Assembly: GCF_049341065.1 (NCBI RefSeq)
Contig: NZ_JBMPIX010000022.1
Location: forward strand, 6,145-70,144
Source of the DNA: Pacificoceanicola sp049341065
GTDB lineage: Bacteria; Pseudomonadota; Alphaproteobacteria; Rhodobacterales; Rhodobacteraceae
Direction: 5' to 3'
Length of the DNA stretch: 64,000 bases
Position 1 is the stretch's first letter. The number at the start of each line of letters is the position of its first letter. The notes under the pieces were generated by a model. That model had not been told where the DNA came from, did no database searches, and saw only the letters and a program-made list of their open reading frames with translations. Of the stretch, positions 8,107-18,400 are shown one piece after another. Both the position numbers and the translations under genes were made by a program.

Positions 8107-11100
8107 TCACCCCACATCTTTCACCAGCGTCATAAGTTCAGAGTAGCTGGTGACCACATCATATTTGACGCTGTTGTCATTGATCCGTCGACCGATTTCG
8201 TCAAAGAACTTTCGGGCACATTTGATCTTGGTCTGTTCCAGTTCACGCATCTTCATCGAGGGGAGGTCAGACTTGGTCTCTGCGACAAAGTAGAGATGCT
8301 TGATACCACCTTCTTTGAACGCGATCGCCCAATCCGGGTTGTAGTCACCAACGGGTGTCGGGATCAGGAAGCCGCGTGGTAGTTTGGAGTAAACGACAAC
8401 CTCTGCGCTTGTATCGAGATCCCTGACAAAGTCGCGCTCTACCTTTGAATCCACGATCGCATAATCATAAACGTGGTTCTTCAGCTTCTCAGTCGCCTTC
8501 TTGAAGTCGTTGCCCGTTTCGCCCGCCGTGAACAGCTCGGAATCATAGCGCTCTTCGACCGCATCGTAGGTCAGCTTTTCGATGATCGCGGTTGCTTTTT
8601 GCTCTTGGATCAAGTGCGAGGCATCAGCGATGAATTGTTCAGGGTTCTTGGCAAACTCACCAAATTTTGCCGGTTGGATCCCGGCCAGGATTTCGCCCAC
8701 GGTCTTGCGTGTCAAATCAGTATTCTGAGCAATTGATCCGATGACATCGTATGACACGCGTGAATGTGCACTCTTGCCGCTCTCAGACCGAATTTTCCCC
8801 TGCACGAAGGCACTGCCATCCCGAAGGTTTTCATCGGTCACGTCATCGGACAAGGCACCCTCCGTCACCAGATATTGCAGCGGCGCAACCTGCAGTTCGC
8901 TTTCCAACCGGTTAATACAGCTTTGGACCAGTGCGACGCTGTCGAACTCGACCTGATAGACGGCCTTTCGGTTTATCCGGCGCCAAAGCTCTTGAAACTC
9001 CTTGCGCTGGAAATTTTCATTCAGCCGGTTTCTCTTTGGGGTGCGCCCGTCGCTGAACATGTCGTCGATGGCCCTGCCATTGAAAACGGTGTCAATCAGC
9101 GCGAAGACGGCATTGCGATGGGCTTCCAGCTCCTCGGGAAGCTCTGCCAGTGCCTCCGACTTACGGGCCTCGTGATAGGCGGCGGTGATGTGGCCATCTT
9201 CATCGACATAGTCGCTCTTGATCAGGAAGCGCTCCAACTTTTTGGCAAGCGATTTGTCCAAGACCAACTCCAGATCGCCGGTTTTCAACGTCTTGCCATC
9301 AAAATACTCGGCATCCGCCTGCTTGGGCCGAGCCGACAGGTTCTCGACGATCTCTTTCTGCAGGGCTGTCACAAACCCCTTGTAGCTCTCCGATGCGACT
9401 ACGGTCAGCACGTTGATGTCATGCACGGTCACCGGATGATCCATCCTCTCGCCATTGAGATTGACCGCGATCCGCAGACCGCGCCCGACTTCCTGACGCC
9501 GTGAGATGGTGTTCTGGCTTTCATTGTGCTTGAGCATGCACATCACGAAGACATTGGGGTTGTCCCAACCTTCTCGCAGGGCTGAGTGGGAAAAGATGAA
9601 ACGCGTGGGTTCCTCAAAGGACAACAGCCGCTCCTTGTCCTTCAGGATCAGATCGTAATCACTGGGTTCTGTCGATTGGCCCGCCAACTCGCCACGGGCG
9701 GCAGCCTTGGGGTCTGTTATCCGCCCCTTCTTGTCGATCGAGAAATAACCGCGATGGGTCTTGCCCACCTCGATCCCGGTCAGATAGTCGCGATACTCCA
9801 CATTCTCCAGCGGCAACTCAGCAAGTAGCTCGTCAACCGCCTGCGCGTATTCTTCCTCGAACACCCTGGCATATTCGCCCTGCTCGTCAGCCTGGTCGTA
9901 GTCACGATACTTCACCACCTCGTCGATGAAAAACAGCGACAGCACCTTGATCCCACGCGCGAACAGCGCCTGTTCGCGTTCCAGATGGGCCGAGATCGTT
10001 TCGCGGATCTGAATGCGCCGGATGTCGCGTTCCGTCACATCGCCCGACGCCTCACCCGCGTGCAGTACATCACCATTGGTGAAATGCACCGTGTCATCGC
10101 GGGCGTCGATATTGCTGACAACGAAATCCTTGTAGACCTCCAGCCCCTTGGACAGATCGAACAGGTTGCGCCCCTGTTCCAGTTTGCGGGCGACACGTTT
10201 GATCCCGCTCTGCATCTTGACCTCGATATCCACCCAGGCGACCGGCGCGGCGCTTGAGGTCTCGATCCGGTGCAGGAACAGATAGGGGTTCGTCCCGCTC
10301 AGGCCTTTGGTTTCCACACCGCGCACCTTGATTTTCTTGACCAGCTTCCTGTTGAAGGCATCCACCGCATCCAGACGATGCACCTTGTTGTGGACGGTTC
10401 TGTGCGTCGCCGAATAGCGCAGGATGAACAGCGGGTTGAACAGCGGTAAGCTTTTTTGCGTCGCCGGCCCTTCCATTTTCTGCGGCTCGTCCAGGATCAG
10501 GATGGGGCGGTTCTTGGCGATCACGTCGATGGGCTTGCGCGACTGGAAATCGTCCAGCTCGTCATAGATCCGCCGGTTATCCGCCCCTGACGCGTTAAAG
10601 GCCTGAACGTTGATCACCATCACGTTGATGCCCGCGTCCGACGAAAAGCTCTCCAGCTCGTGCAGCCGCTTTGAATTATAGACGAACGCCCGGACCTTCT
10701 TGCCGTATTCTTGCTGGAAATGCTCAGCCGTCATCTGGATCGACTTGGCCACCCCTTCGCGGATCGCCACGCTGGGCACCATGATGATGAACTTGGACCA
10801 GCCATAGCGTTTGTGCATCTCGAACATGGTCTTGATGTAGACATAGGTCTTGCCCGTGCCTGTCTCCATCTCGACGTCGAGGTTGATCTGCGCGCCGGGC
10901 TTGTAGCTGGCGGGCTTGGTCTTGCCCTTGTCATCGGTGTGATGCGTCAGGCTGTCCGACGGGGGCAGCATCGCGCCGCGCTGCACCTTGCGGATGTTCT
11001 CCAACAAGACGTCCTCGGGCAGCTTGACAGGGGCGTTGCCAAAACCCTCCACCTCCATCTTGGCCTGCCGGTCGGCGCCGGGGTCGATGGTGTATTTCAG

Positions 11101-11190
11101 AACATCCTGCCGGGGCTGGCCCTCAAAGCAATCGACCACCGCATCGACGGCATCGGTCTGATAGGGTTGCGACTTGAACTTGATTTTCAT
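8107..11190 (-). CDS. Res-like DEAD/DEAH helicase with PD-(D/E)XK nuclease (type III restriction-like)
   Basis: A 1027-residue protein with the layout of type III restriction subunits. The N-terminus begins with the family-typical FKSQPYQTDAVDAVVD. Walker A is METGTGKTYV, motif II is LDEPQKM, and helicase domain 2 contains SHSALREGWDNPNVF and SRRQEVGRGLRIAV. Near the C-terminus YNPDWAIAF followed by FVAETKSD is the PD-(D/E)XK nuclease signature of Res. Res normally works with Mod, and a Mod-like gene lies two genes upstream in the same direction; an AlbA_2 ATPase gene is interposed, with a 61-base gap before this gene. The length and motifs look intact. It probably cuts or translocates on unmodified DNA. 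Confidence 0.9.
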   Translation of the reverse strand: MKIKFKSQPYQTDAVDAVVDCFEGQPRQDVLKYTIDPGADRQAKMEVEGFGNAPVKLPEDVLLENIRKVQRGAMLPPSDSLTHHTDDKGKTKPASYKPGAQINLDVEMETGTGKTYVYIKTMFEMHKRYGWSKFIIMVPSVAIREGVAKSIQMTAEHFQQEYGKKVRAFVYNSKRLHELESFSSDAGINVMVINVQAFNASGADNRRIYDELDDFQSRKPIDVIAKNRPILILDEPQKMEGPATQKSLPLFNPLFILRYSATHRTVHNKVHRLDAVDAFNRKLVKKIKVRGVETKGLSGTNPYLFLHRIETSSAAPVAWVDIEVKMQSGIKRVARKLEQGRNLFDLSKGLEVYKDFVVSNIDARDDTVHFTNGDVLHAGEASGDVTERDIRRIQIRETISAHLEREQALFARGIKVLSLFFIDEVVKYRDYDQADEQGEYARVFEEEYAQAVDELLAELPLENVEYRDYLTGIEVGKTHRGYFSIDKKGRITDPKAAARGELAGQSTEPSDYDLILKDKERLLSFEEPTRFIFSHSALREGWDNPNVFVMCMLKHNESQNTISRRQEVGRGLRIAVNLNGERMDHPVTVHDINVLTVVASESYKGFVTALQKEIVENLSARPKQADAEYFDGKTLKTGDLELVLDKSLAKKLERFLIKSDYVDEDGHITAAYHEARKSEALAELPEELEAHRNAVFALIDTVFNGRAIDDMFSDGRTPKRNRLNENFQRKEFQELWRRINRKAVYQVEFDSVALVQSCINRLESELQVAPLQYLVTEGALSDDVTDENLRDGSAFVQGKIRSESGKSAHSRVSYDVIGSIAQNTDLTRKTVGEILAGIQPAKFGEFAKNPEQFIADASHLIQEQKATAIIEKLTYDAVEERYDSELFTAGETGNDFKKATEKLKNHVYDYAIVDSKVERDFVRDLDTSAEVVVYSKLPRGFLIPTPVGDYNPDWAIAFKEGGIKHLYFVAETKSDLPSMKMRELEQTKIKCARKFFDEIGRRINDNSVKYDVVTSYSELMTLVKDVG

Positions 11191-11251
11191 GACTGTCGCT
11201 TTCTTAAATCCAGCGCTTCTTTCGTAATTTCTTTCGTAGGATGTTCTTGTT

Positions 11252-12907
11252 TCATTCGCACAGCTTCCATTGTGGGGCAGGTTTGGAGCCAGCGTTAAAA
11301 ATCACGTCTTTGCGCCGTAAGCCGCTGAGAAGGTTTCCGATTTTGTTTCTCTTCTGCGTGTCATCCAAGGCGTCGCTTAACTTGTCCCAGAGCAGGTCAT
11401 CAACGTCCTTTCGTGAAGCGCTGCCGAACTTTCGTAAAAACTCAACCACCATGTCCGCGTAATGCTGATCGTCAAACGCACGGGTCTTGATGTATTCGGC
11501 CTTCTTGGACGATGCAGCCGCGACAGCAGCCGAGACGCGGAACCGAGGTTTACGCCCCTCAACCAGCCCCTTGCGCTTCAGAGCCTGGATCGCCGCATCC
11601 GGCACCTCCAACCTTTTCTGCACCCGGTCCAGCGCCAGCACGTCGGTCAGCTTCAAGCCGCCGTTTTCCATCAGAACGCGTGTATAGGCCGGATCGACCA
11701 CCCCACCATAGACCGTCATCACCACTGCATCGCCCGACACCTCGTAATCCGGCATCGGAAGGTAGCGCCGACGCTGCGTTTCATACATCCGCTGAATGCC
11801 ATAGCCCATCTGGTCGATCATGTTCAGCTCGACCATGGCCTGCACCAGATAGGGGTTGCGATAGCCCCTCGGCGTCTTGTCGCCGCGCACATAATCCTCG
11901 GGGGCGCCCTCAAAGAACCGCCCTGCGTTTTCCAACACCAAGCGATCCGGCCGCTCGGTCACGATGATCCGCTGGTTCTGGCGGTAATCCTGATGGGCGA
12001 TGCAGTTGTGCAGCGCCTCCAGCACCACCTTCTGATCGTATTTCGACACCTCATGCGGCAAAAGCTCGTCATCGGGCAGCAGCCGCAGCTGGATGTTGCG
12101 GATACGTTGATACAGCTGCGAGGTCGCCAGCAGGAATGGCGGGCCGAAATGTTCATAGGCCGATTCCGGCCCGACCAGCTTCCATGTCATCTGTGCGGGA
12201 TGGGGGGACAGCAGGTAGGCGCTTTCCGCACGCCCCAAGAGCAACAGCGCCGTGCGGGTCACCTGTCCGCGTTGGGTTACCTTCGCGCGGTCCAGCAGGG
12301 TCGCCACCGGCCAACCGCGCACCTCATCCGCGTCGATCCGATTTTGATGCTTCAGGGCAAAGTCACTGCGCGCGCGCTCCACCGCATTCGGGTCCAGATC
12401 GTCCAGCGTGGCGCCGTCCACCACCTGCGCGCTCCAATCGCCGTGCAGGGTTTGGTTGCGGATTTCATCCTGTTTCGCAAAGCCAAGTGCGCTCAGGCTT
12501 TCACCTGCCCGCGCATAGGTCTGACCCTGCCACGCAATGGGAATACCCCTTGGGGCGGGCGGGATTTCCAGCATGACAACCCGCTTGCCATCCACATCTA
12601 CCTCGTGGATTTGCCGGAACGTGATTTTCGGGTCTGCACCTTCGGCAATTTGTTGTTTCAGGCTTTGCAGATGCTCGGGGGCGGGCCGATAATCCGTCCC
12701 CACGACAGTCCTGCTTTTGTTATTCACCCCGAACACAAGCCAGCCCGCGTCGACGTCCTTCAGGTTTGCCTCATTCGAGAGGGCCGAAAAGTATTTCCCG
12801 ATATCCCCTGTGGAATAGGAATTGGACGCCTCCTTGAACTCGACCACCTCGTTTTCCCAGGTGGCGATCAGGTCAGTCAGTTTGAGGCGCAGCTCGGCGG
12901 GGGTCAT
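11252..12907 (-). CDS. AlbA_2 (Schlafen-type) domain protein, RecG-like family
   Basis: A 551-residue protein. Its N-terminal third is an AlbA_2 domain: VEFKEASNS, ALSNEANL and WLVFGVNNK.RTVVGTDYR, with the catalytic-type ExxE-like acidic cluster of Schlafen proteins not clearly resolvable. The middle (NCIAHQDYRQNQRIIV, LVLENAGRF) matches the ATP-binding region usually annotated as RecG-like or HATPase_c_4, and the C-terminus is winged-helix-like. Its ATG overlaps the stop of the methylase gene by one base (TGATG), so it belongs to that operon. Proteins of this family occur often in defence islands, either as regulators or as nuclease effectors; which applies here is not known. Confidence 0.82.
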   Translation of the reverse strand: MTPAELRLKLTDLIATWENEVVEFKEASNSYSTGDIGKYFSALSNEANLKDVDAGWLVFGVNNKSRTVVGTDYRPAPEHLQSLKQQIAEGADPKITFRQIHEVDVDGKRVVMLEIPPAPRGIPIAWQGQTYARAGESLSALGFAKQDEIRNQTLHGDWSAQVVDGATLDDLDPNAVERARSDFALKHQNRIDADEVRGWPVATLLDRAKVTQRGQVTRTALLLLGRAESAYLLSPHPAQMTWKLVGPESAYEHFGPPFLLATSQLYQRIRNIQLRLLPDDELLPHEVSKYDQKVVLEALHNCIAHQDYRQNQRIIVTERPDRLVLENAGRFFEGAPEDYVRGDKTPRGYRNPYLVQAMVELNMIDQMGYGIQRMYETQRRRYLPMPDYEVSGDAVVMTVYGGVVDPAYTRVLMENGGLKLTDVLALDRVQKRLEVPDAAIQALKRKGLVEGRKPRFRVSAAVAAASSKKAEYIKTRAFDDQHYADMVVEFLRKFGSASRKDVDDLLWDKLSDALDDTQKRNKIGNLLSGLRRKDVIFNAGSKPAPQWKLCE

Positions 12908-14811
12908 CAGATGGCTTTGACGTCTGTGTCGGGCGACAGGGATTTGAAGATCTGTTTGACGTTGATCTTTGTCGCGTCGTCCTTGAAGCCCGTGTCCTTG
13001 AACACCACGCGCAGGGGATGGCGGGTGGCGAGGGTTTTGACGAGGGTTTCATCCACGCCGTTGTCGAAACAGGCGATCAGGGCGGTGCCGGCGACGGTGA
13101 AGACGGTCTTGCCCGCGACGCTCTCGCGGGTGATGGGCAGGGTCAGGTCAACGCCCCAGTCCAGCAGCACCTGAAACAGCAGGTCTTCGGGGCTGCGGTC
13201 GGGTTTGATGTTGTCCACGCGGGTCAGCAGGTCGGCCTGAGTGGTGGCGTCGGGGGTGTAATAGACATCGGCCATGTTCGAGCTGTCGATTTTCAGCACG
13301 CGAAAGCCCACATCGCGGTTCCAGTCGGGGTGACACTCCCCTTCGAGGATTTTTGCCCCCGAGCGGCGGATGCGTTCTTTGGAGATATCTGTAATCCGTT
13401 GAAATCCTGCCTTGCGCGCCGGTGCTCCTTCTGGAACGTCCTCTGGTATTTGCACAAGGATAAACTGAACGTTCTTCTGCACTTCAATTGGCAATGAGAA
13501 GACAGCCTCAGCCGTTGTCGCACTTCCTGCAAAGAAATCGAGAATAATTGCATTTGGGTCACTGGAAAGTGCTATTTGGATAAACTGCTTTATCAGGGCA
13601 ACTGGTTTAGGGAACTGAACGACAACTGCCTCAGGGAAATGAGCTGAAAGATCAGCTGTTCCATGCTGGGTATAAATGCCATCAATTACACTGAATGGCT
13701 TCTCCCCCCTTTCGACGCCATCCTCATCACGTAGATATTGCTTATAGTTTAGCGTCACTCGATCCTTGTTGCGCACAACAATCACATGGTTGTTTTCTAA
13801 TGCTTCCAATACACGATCACGGCCCCAGAGCCATTGTCGCTGTGGCCGAACGATTTCACCATCAGCAAGCGGAATTTCGTAGACCAAATTTGGCCTTGCA
13901 TCCATGCTCTTGGTTGCTTCGAGTGGCTTTAGACGATACGGCCCCCGTTTCTCAAAGTGCTCATCACGACCACTATAATATCGTTCAACCTTCTTAGGAT
14001 CATAAGGCAACGCAAAAGGCGATAGATCTGCCATACTACGCGCATACATGAGTATGTATTCGTGCTGCGTCACAGCATATTTTTCTTTCGGCCCCCCTCC
14101 ATAGCTTTTCTTCCATACAAAGCACTCAACGAAATTTTCGTGCCCAAAAACTTCATCGCAGAGTCCGCGCAGGTTGCCTTGTTCGTTGTCATCAATACTA
14201 ACAAAGATCATTCCATCATCAGACAAGAGGTTTCTTGCAAGCTTCAATCGAGCATAAATCATTGAAAGCCAGTCCGAATGAAACCGACCATTGGCAGTCT
14301 GGTTTGCCACCAGCCGATTGCCTGCCTCATCCACCTGATTTGACTTGGCCAGAAACTCTGCCGTGCCTTCGGCAAAGTCATCGTCATAGACAAAATCATT
14401 CCCCGTATTATAGGGCGGGTCGATATAGATCATCTTGACCTTGCCCAAATAGGTCTCTTGCAGCAGTTTCAGCGCCTCTAGATTATCGCCCTCGATGAAC
14501 AAATTCCGGGTGGTGTCGAACTCCACCGACTCCGCCCGCACAGGCCGCAGGGTTTTGGCAATCGGCGCATTGGCCGTGACCAGCGCCTGCCGCTTGCCCG
14601 GCCAGTCCAGATGATACCGCTCTTGCGGGCCCTCCACGATGCTGTCCGACAGTTCCTGCCGCAGCAGGTCAAAATCCACCGCGCGGCGCAGCGTCCCGTC
14701 CGGGCCGGTGCTTTCCGTCACACAACCCGGAAACAGCGCAGCGATCCGCTCCACATTCTGCGCGGTCAGGTCGGGGCTGTGCATTTTCAGCTTTTCAATC
14801 TCGTCACTCAT
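12907..14811 (-). CDS. Mod-like adenine-N6 DNA methyltransferase (type III-like)
   Basis: A 634-residue beta-class DNA methylase. Motif IV DPPYNTGNDF (about residue 131) precedes motif I IILDFFAGSATTAEAVF (about residue 425), the order expected for type III Mod enzymes, and NLFIEGDNLEALKLL is the usual lead-in to motif IV. The central part, about residues 180-400, should contain target recognition. It overlaps the DUF4391 gene by eight bases at its start and the AlbA_2 gene by one base at its end. The stretch at roughly 13.5-14.3 kb is more AT-rich than its flanks, as is common in recognition domains that recombine. It would protect host DNA against the Res-like protein. Confidence 0.92.
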   Translation of the reverse strand: MSDEIEKLKMHSPDLTAQNVERIAALFPGCVTESTGPDGTLRRAVDFDLLRQELSDSIVEGPQERYHLDWPGKRQALVTANAPIAKTLRPVRAESVEFDTTRNLFIEGDNLEALKLLQETYLGKVKMIYIDPPYNTGNDFVYDDDFAEGTAEFLAKSNQVDEAGNRLVANQTANGRFHSDWLSMIYARLKLARNLLSDDGMIFVSIDDNEQGNLRGLCDEVFGHENFVECFVWKKSYGGGPKEKYAVTQHEYILMYARSMADLSPFALPYDPKKVERYYSGRDEHFEKRGPYRLKPLEATKSMDARPNLVYEIPLADGEIVRPQRQWLWGRDRVLEALENNHVIVVRNKDRVTLNYKQYLRDEDGVERGEKPFSVIDGIYTQHGTADLSAHFPEAVVVQFPKPVALIKQFIQIALSSDPNAIILDFFAGSATTAEAVFSLPIEVQKNVQFILVQIPEDVPEGAPARKAGFQRITDISKERIRRSGAKILEGECHPDWNRDVGFRVLKIDSSNMADVYYTPDATTQADLLTRVDNIKPDRSPEDLLFQVLLDWGVDLTLPITRESVAGKTVFTVAGTALIACFDNGVDETLVKTLATRHPLRVVFKDTGFKDDATKINVKQIFKSLSPDTDVKAI

Positions 14812-15493
14812 GGTTTCCCCCGCCCGTTTTTCCCGGGTCTTTCATATGGTCAATGGCCGCCTGTGCCTCGGCCAATTGGCCGTGCAGCGTCACTTTGATA
14901 TTAAACTGGCTTTCGCGTTTCAACTTCGACTGAAGCTGCGCAATCTCACGCTCTTTTGCCCTGATTGCCGTCAGTCGCGCAAGGCGGCTCTCCACATCCT
15001 CGCCCGGCACCGGCGCAACCGGCATAAGCGCGGACAGCATCCGCTCATAGAGCACACCCAGGTTGACCGCCACCGGCAAGGGCGCGCGGGGGGCGTCATG
15101 CGCGGTCCACTCCCCCCGCAAGGGATCGGACAGCACCCATTTGCCGCGCTCCGCCTCGGACGGGCGTTTATAGGCGGCGGCGGGTTGGATGCGGTCCCCC
15201 GCCACCAGCTCGAACATCAGCGGGAAGGGAATGGCGCGATCCATGGCGCGCAGGATGTCGTCATGCAGCGTGTCGCCCTTGAGCGTGACGCGGAACACCT
15301 GAATTTCCGGCACCGCAGGCGTGGCGGGCAGGTTCAGCGTTTCGGGGGCGAGCTTGTGCGCCCATGTGATCTGATCCACCTCGCGCACGAAACGCTCGCG
15401 CAGGGCCGTGCTGGCGGCGGCCCCGTCATAGATGCGGGTCTTGGGGATCACACGTTTCAAGGCAGTTTGGGGCGGGTATTGATACAGCGTCAT
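14804..15493 (-). CDS. DUF4391 family protein
   Basis: A 229-residue protein with the features of DUF4391: an N-terminal YQYPPQTALKRVIPKTRIY, a central FPLMFELVAGDRIQPAAAYKR, and a C-terminal coiled coil (LTAIRAKEREIAQLQSKLKRE). Members of this family are typically encoded between a helicase and a DNA methylase, exactly as here. It overlaps the upstream helicase gene by four bases (ATGA) and the methylase gene by eight. No catalytic residues are evident; I infer a structural or adaptor role in the restriction complex. Confidence 0.8.
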   Translation of the reverse strand: MTLYQYPPQTALKRVIPKTRIYDGAAASTALRERFVREVDQITWAHKLAPETLNLPATPAVPEIQVFRVTLKGDTLHDDILRAMDRAIPFPLMFELVAGDRIQPAAAYKRPSEAERGKWVLSDPLRGEWTAHDAPRAPLPVAVNLGVLYERMLSALMPVAPVPGEDVESRLARLTAIRAKEREIAQLQSKLKRESQFNIKVTLHGQLAEAQAAIDHMKDPGKTGGGNHE

Positions 15494-18400
15494 GGGTCGC
15501 GCACCACGATGAAGGCGATGAGTTCGAAATCCTCCAGCCCCGCGATGGTCTGGGTCAGCGCCGTGGTATGCCCGCCCGAGAACAGGCTGTCGATGTCACG
15601 TTCCTCCTTGACCTCGATCATCGAGCGGATGGCGTCGTTGAGCAGGTTTGAGTAGGTGCCCATCTTGCGCCCGTCCTGCGTTTCCGCGTTGAAGGCTGTG
15701 CACAAGTCGCGAATGGGCTGTGTGACGCCCTTGCAGCCCGACCGGATCAGATCGAGCAGGCGTTTGACTTGCGTCTGGTCCGCGATGATCTGGCCGTCCT
15801 GACCGATGTAGATCAGGTAATAGGGATGCAGGCGGTTCTGCTGGCCCACGTTCACGCTGTCATGGATGTTGCGCAGCGTGAAGATCACGCCGGGGTGCAG
15901 GCCGCGCTTGGGGTCCGACGGGATGACCGTGTGCAACCCATGCGGCATGCGCGGCAGGTCTTCATGGGTCTTGAGGTAGTTGAGCAGGTCCATCCGGAAG
16001 TCGTTCAGGCCCAGGTCGGTGATGGAAATGCCGGTCTTCACGTCCTCAAGCTCGATCACCTCGTTCTGAAGGCGCTGAAGTTGGTCCTTGCGGTAGGCGA
16101 CGTCCGAGCTTTTGGAGGTGAGCACGTTATCCTCGCCGGTGCCCGCCATGTCGACGATATGCATCCGGTTCTCGACGCGTTCCTTGAGGTTGATGTATTC
16201 GTCCAGGCTGATGTCGGGCCAGTAGTTGGACAGCTGGATCTGGGTGTTGGGCGAGCCGATGCGGTCGATCCGGCCGAACCGCTGGACGATGCGAACAGGA
16301 TTCCAGTGGATGTCATAGTTGATCAGGTAGTCGCAATCCTGAAGGTTCTGTCCCTCGGATATGCAGTCGGTGCCGATCAGGATGTCCAGCTCAGCCGGAT
16401 CATCGGGCATGATCTTGTCCTTCTCCTTGGCGCGGGGGGCAAAGAGCGTCAGGACGGATTGGAAGTCATAGTATTTCTTGAGCGTGGTTCGCGGATTGCC
16501 CGATCCGGTGACAATGCCGCTGTGAATGTTCTGTGCATCGGCGAAATGTGGCGCGAGCTGATCGAACAGGTAGTTCGCGGTATCGGCATAGGCGGTGAAA
16601 ACGACCACCTTGCGGTTGCCGGGGTTCAGAGGGTTGGCCATCTTTCCGGCGATCTCGGCAATTAGATGCTGAAGCTTCGCGTCGTCTTCGGGCGTGACCT
16701 TCTCCATCTCGGCAATCAGGCCATCGATGATGATCTTGTCGACCGACAACTCCTGCTTCCAGGCCGTGACGTCCATATCTGCCAGATCAATCTTGATCTT
16801 CTTACCTACAGAGAAATCGGCGAAGTCGTCATCCTCGTCCGCAACAGCTTCCAGGTCGATGTCCAAATCCTCGACCGTCGCTGCACCGCCGGAAGCCTCG
16901 AACTGGGCAATGGCATCCAGCGTCCGGCCGATATTGCCGGACAGCGCGCCAAGGGTCTTGCGGAATGCATGGACAGAGCTTTCCAACCGCTTGAGCAGGT
17001 TGGTCGTCATCAAGGCTTGCAGGCTCTTCTCGCGGTCAGCCTGTTTCAGCGTGCCTTTGCCGCCCTCCGTCTTGGTGTCATAGAGGTCTTCGTATTTTTT
17101 CAAACGACTGGGCTGGATATAGTTGACCGGTGCATAGACGGCCATTTTCAGGTCGCTCAGCTGGGCGAATATCTCATTGAAGCCGATGACGTCGTCACGG
17201 TGCGTGATCGGCAGATGATGTGACAACGGCTTCAGTCGCGTTGGAAACTTGCCGATGTCCGCCGTGTCGTAGAAGGTTTCGATATGCTTGCGGGATCGCG
17301 CGATCGTCACCGCATCGAGCAGCTCGAAGAAATCGAAATCCAGTGCCCTTAGGATGGAGGCTGGCGTCCTTTGATCCGGGGGTAAGTTGGACCAGACGTT
17401 AAACGCAGTCTGCGCGCGACGAAATATCTCTTCCACGCTGGTCTTGGTTTTCAGGTTCTTGCTCAGGGCATCTGAATGCCCTTCATAGGCAAGCGCCAGT
17501 TGGTTTCTCAGATCTGTGAAACGATTGTTAACCGGCGTCGCCGACAACATCAGGACCTTGGTCTTGACCCCGGCCTTGATCACCTGGTTCATCAGACGTT
17601 GGTAACGGGTTTCGCGGTCCTTGTAGACATCGTTGTTCCGGAAGTTGTGGGATTCATCGATGACGACCAGATCGTAATTGCCCCAGTTCACACGATCGAG
17701 CCGCATCCCGAATGACTCGCCAGACGTTCGTGAAAGGTCCGTATGGCACAACACGTCGTATCGAAACCGGTCCTTGGCGAAAATGTTGGTGGTCAGGTTT
17801 GCATTATAGTTGCGCCAGTTGTCTGCTAGCTTTTTCGGGCACAGGACCAGAACGTCCTTGTTGCGCAATTCGTAATACTTCACCACCGCCAGAGCCGTGA
17901 AAGTTTTGCCCAGCCCCACACTGTCGGCCAGAATGCACCCGTTATAAGTTTCCAGCTTGTTGATAACGCCGACGGCGGCATCTCGCTGGAAATTGAAGAG
18001 CTTCTGCCAAACAAGACTTTCAAGATAACCGGTTCGATCCTTAGGCAGAACGTCCTCATCGATCTCGCTCAGGAAGTCGCTGAACAGGTTGAACAGAATC
18101 ATGAAGTAGACCCGTTCGGCAGGATTCTCCTGGTACACGGACTCGATGTGCTCAAGGACTTCGGCCGTGACATCTCGCAGCTTTTCCTCATCATTCCAGA
18201 TCTGGTCAAAGAGGTTCAGGTAGGTCTGCGCAAACTGGGGCTCATCCATGACCTGTGTGTAGCTTGAGACCGCATCCCCGCGCTGATACCCGAGGTCAAC
18301 AGCGGTAAACCCTGACAGCGGCATATAGGCCGCACCGGTCTCGGACCGCTGCACATGTCCGAACTGCTGCATCGGTGCTGATGTGACGTTCGACTTGAAG

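Noticed and set aside
11462..13174. Long plus-strand frame opposite the AlbA_2 and methylase genes
   Set aside because: It is antisense to clearly conserved proteins and its own translation is His-, Arg- and Leu-rich without family motifs.
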